Assembly (NCBI RefSeq): GCF_963675165.1
Contig: NC_087393.1
Coordinates: 2,361,502-2,425,501, forward strand
Direction of reading: 5' to 3'
DNA from: Halichondria panicea
Taxonomy: Eukaryota; Porifera; Demospongiae; Suberitida; Halichondriidae
DNA: 64,000 nucleotides
Every line of letters starts with the position of its first letter. The first letter of the stretch is position 1. Position numbers and translations under genes: made by a program. Below, in pieces: positions 57,479 through 64,000 of the stretch. A model generated the notes under the pieces. The model saw only the letters and a list, made by a program, of their open reading frames with translations, was not told the origin of the DNA and did not search any database.

Positions 57479-60400
57479 ATGTCTTCCATGCTTTACGTGA
57501 TAGTCCTTGTCCTTTGTCTAGCAACTTCATTCTCTAGTTCAACAGAATATTGTGTCGTTATCACTGAATCTGTTCAAGAGCATCAAAATTGTCACAACTT
57601 AAGTTACTATGCTGAAAACTCTCAGCTGCTGTCAAATCAACATCGTGTGGAGTTACAGTTTGTAAATATTGGTCAATACGAACTGCACACAGATCTGGTA
57701 ATAGAAAATGTGACATATGTTTCCATTGTAGGAAAAATATCAACTCGGGTAAGTTTGTTATTTGGTGCTACATTTTGGCTCTGTTCTTTTGTTGAGGTAG
57801 TGAATATCTCTCTTAGTGGTGGTAGGCCACAAAATATTTTAGATATCCCCACTTCCTATTTTAAAATGGTAGGGAATCACATAATCTTGTATCAAGTGAC
57901 ATTGCATTTCTTTGAGGTAGAAATAGATGCTATTACAATTATTGCTTTGGATAGCTCGGTTTCATATTGCAAAAATTTCAGCGTATGTGGAAATTGTAGA
58001 TCAGAGGCAGCACATGCTAATGAGGTGTCTGTGACAGTGTTTAACTCGACATTTGATAATGCTCTTCTCACTTGTGACAGCGTGTGTTTACATAGGAGCA
58101 ATTTTTCGCTTTATGTGGAGAACTGTACTTTACAAAACTATAATATATGCTATCATGTGATGGATGGTATGGTAGATTTTTGTACGTACGAGGAAGATAA
58201 GCTTGAAATTCAACCCCTAATTCAGGTTTTTGTTGGTACATCACTTCATATGAGGATAGTATTGAAAGAAGTAATAACATTGGGAGGAATAAATATAGAA
58301 GTGATGGAAAATGATAACAACATATCAGTAGAGATTGAAAACAGTGAAATGGCATCCAGCTCTGATGACAAAGCAATTTTTTCTCTGCACGTGTATCTTC
58401 TTGCATGTAACAATGTCTTAACGATCGATATCATTAACGTTAGTTTCGTACAGGATACTGAAAATTATCCAGCTACATGTATAAAAACTGATAATGTAGT
58501 GTCATACCCATCTACCAATATAAATTCCTGTGTTACATCTTTTCCATTTTTGATTACTTTTTTCATTATGAACACTAAAATTGATACTGAAACCGGTATT
58601 GACATTCGAATATATAAGTTTTCTTGGATTTCGTTCAACTTGACAGTAATCGGATCAACTTTTTCATCATTTTCCCAAGCATTATATGCTGAACGCATTG
58701 ATACTTCCCCCCAGCTGGACTTCGATCGGTATGCTAAGATATTTCTTTACTTACATAATTCAACTTTCGGTAATAATGATACTGATAGATCTGTTCAGGC
58801 TGTACCACAAATGCAAATTATTAACACAGAATATTTTCTCCTTGACAATTGCTACATTCAAAACTGTAAAAATTCAGCAGTTGCAGCCTATTCCAGTGAT
58901 GTAACTTTGTCTGGAAATACTACTTTCTCAAACAATCGAGGTGAAAGAGGTGCTGCGCTATCATTATATCACTCCTTTATGATAATCAATTATGATGCTA
59001 GAGTAGTGTTTCAAGATAACCATGCAGATGATGTAGGAGGAGCAATATTTGTTTATGATGCTAGGCGCAGTGGTCTGCAAGGTATTTGGTGTTTCTTCCA
59101 ACCTGGTGATTTTAATGTCGAAGAGGGTGCATTTCCAAAAGTGTATTTTGTTAGAAACACAGCAAAAAGAGGAGGAAATGATATTTTCGGCTCAAAGTTT
59201 TTAAGCGGTTGCAAGTTATGGATTCACAAAACAGACTACATTGATAAGGTATTTGTCTTCGATAATTCAACATCAAATATAATGTCTTCTGTATCGTCTA
59301 ACCCCCAACGAGTGTGTGTATGTAATAAACTGGGTGTCCCACAGTGTCAAAATAAAGATACTGTACGTCGTTTACTACCCCGCTATTATCCCGGAGAATT
59401 ATTTACAGTACCGGTAATAGTTGCCGGGTACGACAATGGCGCTGTGCCTGGGGCAGTCTATGCTAACCCTTGTGATAAGGATGAGGTTGAAGGATCTCTG
59501 AGAGATGATCAGTACATCCAAGAAGTGAGAGATCACACTACATGCTTTTTGCTCTCACTTGCAATTTTGACCAACTACACCCACAAATCTCATGATATCA
59601 TGCTAAATGTACACAGAATTGGATGCAAGTGGAGTGATCCTTACTGGGCTCCTCCGAGTGATACTGTTGTTATATCTTTTTTTGTAGAAGACTGCCCACC
59701 CGGATTCATGCTTACCACCACTCCTCCATACACCTGTACTTGTCACTACAGTCTAGTGGAAAAGGGTATTGAGACCTGTGTGATAATAGACCACACAGGA
59801 TGGGTTTTTCGTAGTGGAACGGTCTGGGTTAGCTCTGCATTTGGAGACGACCTAAACAGTTTGGTTGTGCATCCTTTCTGCCCATATGACTACTGTCTGG
59901 TTGACAACGTATCTGTGAATGCTTTGATTCCTGATATACAATGTGCCTTTAATCGTTCTGGAGTGCTTTGTGGTGGTTGCTATGGCAATAACAGCCTTGT
60001 ATTAGGCTCTTCTAGGTGTTTACCGTGTGGCAACAGCCATATTCCTCTCTTTTTCGTGTTTGTCATAGCCGGTGTTGTTTTAGTAGTCTTCATTAAGTTG
60101 CTGGACTTTACTGTTACACAAGGTACACTTAATGGAATGATATTCTATGCAAACGTTCTCTGGGCCAATAAGAGTATCTTCTTTCCTTCTAAGGAAATCC
60201 TTCACCCAGTTCAGCACATCCTGCAAGTTTTCATAGCCTGGCTAAATCTTGATGTTGGAATAGAAACTTGCTTTTTCAATGGTCTCAATGGATACTGGAA
60301 AACATGGCTGCAATTTTTGTTTCCACTCTATGTCTGGTCTATTGCTGGGGTGATGACAATCACTGCTCGATACTTTACTCGAGCTGGCAAACTTCTTGGC

Positions 60401-61189
60401 AACAATTCTGTCCCTGTGCTGGCCACACTTATTTTGCTATCATACACAAAGCTGTTGCGCACAATAATCACTTGCATTGGATTTTCGGTACTTGAGTATC
60501 CAAGTGGTCCAAGACCAGTTTGGTTGTTTGACGGTAACGTTCCTTTCTTCAGTGCTGCACATGCAATCCTTTTTCTTACAGGGTTGGCTATTCTTTTGTT
60601 TCTCTGGCTGCCGTACACATTTGTTCTGTTCTCTATTCAGTGGCTGAGGAGGAAGTCAAACTTGAAACCTCTGCGCTGGATCAACAGATGGAAACCATTT
60701 TTTGATGCCTACCTTGGCCAGCTCAAACCAAAATATCACTACTGGGTGGGTTTACTATTGCTTGTTCGTGTGTTTTTACTAGTACTCTTTGCAGTTACAT
60801 CAGCTGTCATTCCTAGAATCAACATACTGGCCATCCTTGTTGTTACCACTTGTCTTTTTATCTACTTGGCCATTTTTGGAATGATGTATAAATCATTTTG
60901 TACTTCCCTGCTAGAGTGCTCCTTTATTGCTAATCTTTTAATGCTTGCGGCTGTCATGCCATACACCATTGATAGTGCAACAGCCAATAATGTAGTCGTC
61001 TATACATCGATTTCGATTGTGTTTTTTCAGTTCTGGTGTCTTGTGATTTTTCACACATATAAAAGGATTAAGTCTAGTTTAGAAACAAACAAACGTCGAA
61101 ACAGAAGTATCAATAGCACCAGTAACATTTCACTTGTTACTCAACAAGCTTCAGTCCAGTACAGAGAGCCACTATTAGAAGACACTTAG
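57479..61189 (+). CDS. 1236-aa surface protein: signal peptide, beta-helix-like ectodomain, multi-helix membrane domain
   Basis: Single-exon gene. Residues 1-21 are a signal peptide (MSSMLYVIVLVLCLATSFSS). The ectodomain (to about 850) is rich in N-glycosylation sequons and Asn/Ser/Val repeats typical of right-handed beta-helices (LSGNTTFSNNRGERGAALSL, VVFQDNHADDVGGAIFVY), followed by Cys-rich segments (CPPGF, CTCHYS, GVLCGGCYGN, CLPCGNS). From about 855 come roughly eight to nine hydrophobic segments (FFVFVIAGVVLVVFIKLL, AWLNLDVGIETCFF, LLSYTKLLRTIITCIGF, LFLWLPYTFVLF, MLAAVMPYTI) and a basic Ser-rich cytoplasmic tail. I know this architecture, with its conserved 'WLNLDxGIETCF...WLQFxFPLY...LGNN...LLSYxKLLRT' core, from many uncharacterised sponge and cnidarian proteins. 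The function is unknown; an adhesion, receptor or channel role is only inference. The start is the second ATG-proximal codon after the leader at 57479. Confidence 0.85.
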   Translation: MSSMLYVIVLVLCLATSFSSSTEYCVVITESVQEHQNCHNLSYYAENSQLLSNQHRVELQFVNIGQYELHTDLVIENVTYVSIVGKISTRVSLLFGATFWLCSFVEVVNISLSGGRPQNILDIPTSYFKMVGNHIILYQVTLHFFEVEIDAITIIALDSSVSYCKNFSVCGNCRSEAAHANEVSVTVFNSTFDNALLTCDSVCLHRSNFSLYVENCTLQNYNICYHVMDGMVDFCTYEEDKLEIQPLIQVFVGTSLHMRIVLKEVITLGGINIEVMENDNNISVEIENSEMASSSDDKAIFSLHVYLLACNNVLTIDIINVSFVQDTENYPATCIKTDNVVSYPSTNINSCVTSFPFLITFFIMNTKIDTETGIDIRIYKFSWISFNLTVIGSTFSSFSQALYAERIDTSPQLDFDRYAKIFLYLHNSTFGNNDTDRSVQAVPQMQIINTEYFLLDNCYIQNCKNSAVAAYSSDVTLSGNTTFSNNRGERGAALSLYHSFMIINYDARVVFQDNHADDVGGAIFVYDARRSGLQGIWCFFQPGDFNVEEGAFPKVYFVRNTAKRGGNDIFGSKFLSGCKLWIHKTDYIDKVFVFDNSTSNIMSSVSSNPQRVCVCNKLGVPQCQNKDTVRRLLPRYYPGELFTVPVIVAGYDNGAVPGAVYANPCDKDEVEGSLRDDQYIQEVRDHTTCFLLSLAILTNYTHKSHDIMLNVHRIGCKWSDPYWAPPSDTVVISFFVEDCPPGFMLTTTPPYTCTCHYSLVEKGIETCVIIDHTGWVFRSGTVWVSSAFGDDLNSLVVHPFCPYDYCLVDNVSVNALIPDIQCAFNRSGVLCGGCYGNNSLVLGSSRCLPCGNSHIPLFFVFVIAGVVLVVFIKLLDFTVTQGTLNGMIFYANVLWANKSIFFPSKEILHPVQHILQVFIAWLNLDVGIETCFFNGLNGYWKTWLQFLFPLYVWSIAGVMTITARYFTRAGKLLGNNSVPVLATLILLSYTKLLRTIITCIGFSVLEYPSGPRPVWLFDGNVPFFSAAHAILFLTGLAILLFLWLPYTFVLFSIQWLRRKSNLKPLRWINRWKPFFDAYLGQLKPKYHYWVGLLLLVRVFLLVLFAVTSAVIPRINILAILVVTTCLFIYLAIFGMMYKSFCTSLLECSFIANLLMLAAVMPYTIDSATANNVVVYTSISIVFFQFWCLVIFHTYKRIKSSLETNKRRNRSINSTSNISLVTQQASVQYREPLLEDT

Positions 61190-61507
61190 TAATACATCGA
61201 GTGACAAAAGTCAACAACAATTCAATTACCCTCATAACGATAAGAGTGACATAATTATTATACTGAATGTGCATAGAATTGTAGCGATAATAGGTGTTCA
61301 ATGATACTAATGTGATTGTATTTCATGATCAGTATCTTTTGCGGCCGCAGTTTTGAACAAATAACTATGGTGTATACGTATGTACAGAACTTAATTATGC
61401 CGGTAGGATGACATTTCAATAACGCATGCATGTGCGCTTCTCTATTTATTAGCTGAATCGATCGTTGTCTGCAAAGATGTCTATAGTCATACCAGCAGTA
61501 ACACAAC

Positions 61508-61640
61508 TACACTGTAAAAAATGATTGAAAAAAAGTGCGGTGGACACACTAAAACCGTCGCATATAGCACGCTTTTTTGAAAAAGTGTGCTATATGCGAC
61601 GGTTTTAGTGCGCTCACCGCACTTTTTTTTTTACAGTGTA
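61508..61640. mobile_element. 133-bp near-perfect palindromic MITE with TA ends
   Basis: TACACTGTAAAAAA at the left and its inverse at the right. Almost the entire length folds on itself through ACTAAAACCGTCGCATATAG and its inverse, with a loop at CTTTTTTGAAAAAG. TA at both ends fits a Tc1/mariner-type target. Confidence 0.85.
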
Positions 61641-61895
61641 GTGAAGGATATTTCTCATCTATAAAATAAAATAAAAGGTGTGGAGACCAGTTGTTGGGTA
61701 GAGAACTGTGCAGAAAACCATGCGCCTTCTATCGAGGCTCTTGGTCTGCTAACCAATTCATGTATGTGCGCACTTATTAGTTGATGTGCGCTTATTAACC
61801 AGATTATACGGTATAATTATACAAGGCTGGCAAGTTGTTGATCGGTTTTAATGCCAAAATACACGTAAATAAATACTGTTTTGAACTAAGAGCTA

Positions 61896-62122
61896 CCGTG
61901 CATATACGGTCATTTTCGGGGGGAGGGGAAAATATTTTGTTTTTTGTGTGGTTAAACACTGGACCACGACCCACGAATGAAGTGACGTTGACTAGCTACC
62001 TTTACCTGCCATGTAAGCAGCAACCACGAAGATAAAATCCACGATCGAACTGACCACAAATATTGCTCAACCACGAATATTTTGCCCCACCCCCCCCGAA
62101 AATTACCCACTATACGGTATAC
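61896..62122. mobile_element. Palindromic MITE, 'TAGCGGGTAATTTTCG' family, copy 2
   Basis: The right end (TGCTCAACCACGAATATTTT, poly-C, GAAAATTACCCACTATACGG) matches the right end of 26006-26164 closely. The left end is shorter and diverged (ATATACGGTCATTTTCGGGG). Confidence 0.7.
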
Positions 62123-62465
62123 CTTATGCTGCTTTGTATCGTTTGGCATGAAATATCCTTTATTTACCCTAAAAGGAAGTCTTTCACCCACTCGACATCA
62201 TGTACCCACAAGTTGTCCCAACTGATGAACCACATCCTGTATGACTGATCCACCCAGTAGAGCCATGCAGTGCTGCTAGCACAAACATTTGGTCAGACTT
62301 TTTGGCAAGCCTAAGATCTCATCCCACACACATGCAAATAAGTACTTTTACTGCAACTCATCTGGCTAGGGTAAATCCCTTCGAAGCCATCAAAAAGTGG
62401 GTGTGAACTGTGCAATAAAACCCACAACAACAAATCAGAGCTAGAATCTAGACAGACGTATACTC

Positions 62466-63908
62466 ATGATGAGCAGAAATTTGGAGCTTCCAATGTTGAC
62501 TCCTTCCACAGTCACTGTTGGGGTAAGTCAATAGTTAATGCTAGATCTAGATTAGAGTGGCAAGCTCAACTTTTGTAAGACTAGATCTATAGCTAAACAT
62601 GAATGATAAAAGTGAATGCAAGCTATAGGAGAAAGACCTTTGTGTTAGCTGCATGCCAAGGTCTGAATACTGCAAGATAGATCTATCATTGGTGGCCAAG
62701 TTGTTATACTAGGGAATATAGCTAGCCACAAATGAGCTTGCTAGAGCTGGAGCTGAGCTTAATAATTATATTGGTTTCCTGATACCATATAAATAATTAT
62801 GTGTTGACTAATCTCTCTACTCTGTACCCGTGTTACAATCTACAGAGAGAGCAGTTTGTGATTGTGGAGTTTGCAGGGATAATCCCTCAAAGCAGCTTGG
62901 TGACCTTCAACTTCTACCATTGTGCCACGGGGAAGAAACTATCAACCATTCCAATAGTTCCTCTGGGCCCTCATACTGCTAAAGCAAAATTTCCAGGTAG
63001 ATTTCTAGCTACGTGTACGACAATACCGTCAGTGTAACTCTATATTTGGTGTAGCCTACAGGCAGTTACTTATTAAGAACTCTTTGAGATCAGAGGTTGA
63101 GCTTGATTTTGTTTGCATTGGGCACCCATACAAGCAAATTCTTGATGCACATACAACTTGTACAGATTCTGGCATCTGCCACTAAAGTGCTGTTCACCCA
63201 CACTCTAACCCTCAGGCGCCTTTATTTAATTGTATATGCATGGTAAATAGACCAACATGCAATGATATCCGTCGCCCACACACTTGCTTTCAGAGTTCAG
63301 CAAAAATGGAGAAGTTGAAGTCATTGTGCACATCAACAGAGAGGAAAGTACCCTCATGCCACGGTTCAGATTTCATGTACAGAGCCAACTGGAAGCCATA
63401 TTTGCTCCAGCTTTACAGGGATCAAACAGAAAAGCACTACTGGCATCAATAATGGCCTATCTGACTCACTGCGATGAAAAGAATAAAGAATTGTGTGCAC
63501 AGGCAGACACTCTACTGTGTAATTTGCTACACCAAATCCACACATTTGAGCTCAGTAACTGGTCAGTTGGAGCACTACTCACAGGTATTATATAATAAGC
63601 ACTTGCTATATATGGATTTTATTGTTGTGCACCTCCTTGTCATTAGTATTGTGTTGTAATTCTTATAGACTTGTAATATCAACAATAGAAAAACTTTTGA
63701 TGTTCATGATACAGGTAAACACGGAGCTGAGGAGAACCTGCTCCATTTTTGTGCCAGGAGACACCTGAGTGAGACAGCCGAGTATCTGCTACTGTCAATG
63801 CCAAACAGCAATAAGCAGGAGTACTTATACCAGCGCTCCTCTGACAACAAGACACCAATTGAACTGGCTCAAAAGAACGATATGCGACGAGTAGTTGATG
63901 AAATGACG
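62466..63908 (+). CDS. N-terminal part of an AKAP13/ARHGEF28-like protein (runs off the window)
   Basis: Four phase-compatible exons: 62466-62522, 62846-62996, 63294-63584, 63715-63908 (231 codons); a GTAAGT donor at 63909 shows it continues beyond the edge. The sequence starts MMSRNLELPMLTPSTVTVG, then an Ig-like (TIG-type) beta segment (REQFVIVEFAGIIPQSSLVT), a helical region (LLCNLLHQIHTFELSNWSVG), and ankyrin-like helices (NLLHFCARRHLSETAEYLLL, KTPIELAQKNDMRRVVDEMT). This order and spacing match the N-termini of the Rho guanine nucleotide exchange factors AKAP13 and ARHGEF28, where 'LLHLAMRWGL...FFLCLPGG...ATPLDLALREGHSKLV' occupies the same place. The catalytic DH-PH part would be outside the window. 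The similar DBB/ankyrin adaptors (BCAP, BANK1) are the main alternative. Confidence 0.6.
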
Positions 63909-64000
63909 GTAAGTAATGAGCTCACAAAGTGAAACTGTAATGTTTACTCTGTTTATCGTATCAAAGGTTCAGGCTGGTTCTACTAGCAAGAAAACTGTGA

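Larger units (their letters stand above)
61190..62465. other. Intergenic region with two palindromic elements
   Basis: No gene is supported. It includes the 133-bp palindrome at 61508-61640 and the MITE at 61896-62122. The rest is AT-rich spacer. Confidence 0.55.

Overview
The window looks like nuclear DNA of a sponge, probably a demosponge; the species cannot be fixed from the sequence. The evidence is: split genes with GT-AG introns, many only 50-400 bp long; a tandem family of short-chain collagens of the sponge 'C4'/spongin type (11 Gly-X-Y triplets plus a conserved Cys-rich domain starting TYIRWGR); TRAF, class A GPCR and beta-helix/multi-TM genes with few or no introns; and AT-rich spacers full of short inverted-repeat elements (MITEs). 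There are no bacterial-type operons, CRISPR arrays or phage genes. All gene models below were built by hand from splice sites and reading-frame continuity, without transcripts.

Layout, left to right. 1-0.9 kb: 3' end of an unrecognised + strand gene. 1.9-5.0 kb: a 3.06-kb element with ~450-490-bp terminal inverted repeats and an internal ~200-bp tandem repeat. 5.2-14.1 kb (+): a complete 18-exon STRA6-like vitamin A transporter gene (618 aa), starting only 200 bp from the element. 14.1-16.4 kb: MITEs and a relic of a GPCR gene. 16.5-18.2 kb (+): intronless TRAF-like protein. 19.8-20.8 kb (+): intronless class A GPCR whose promoter, leader and first codons are duplicated just upstream. 22.1-32.1 kb (-): a 21-exon mind bomb-type E3 ubiquitin ligase (930 aa). 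32.4-57.1 kb (+): a 30-exon full-length ABCC/MRP transporter (1618 aa), divergent from mind bomb across a 241-bp shared promoter region. 34.5-44.6 kb (-): six intact two-exon short-chain collagen genes, all inside ABCC intron 3 on the opposite strand. 57.5-61.2 kb (+): a 1236-aa single-exon surface protein with a beta-helix-like ectodomain and a multi-helix membrane domain. 62.5 kb to the edge (+): the first four exons of a gene resembling the N-terminus of AKAP13/ARHGEF28 Rho exchange factors.

The genes belong to several animal systems: retinoid uptake (STRA6), Notch-ligand ubiquitination (mind bomb), export of conjugates (ABCC), TNF-receptor/TLR-type signalling (TRAF), GPCR sensing and extracellular matrix (collagens). 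Nothing suggests one pathway. The most unusual structure is the antisense collagen array inside an ABC-transporter intron. Its members are nearly identical except in two short loops whose alleles are shuffled between copies, which suggests gene conversion plus local diversification.
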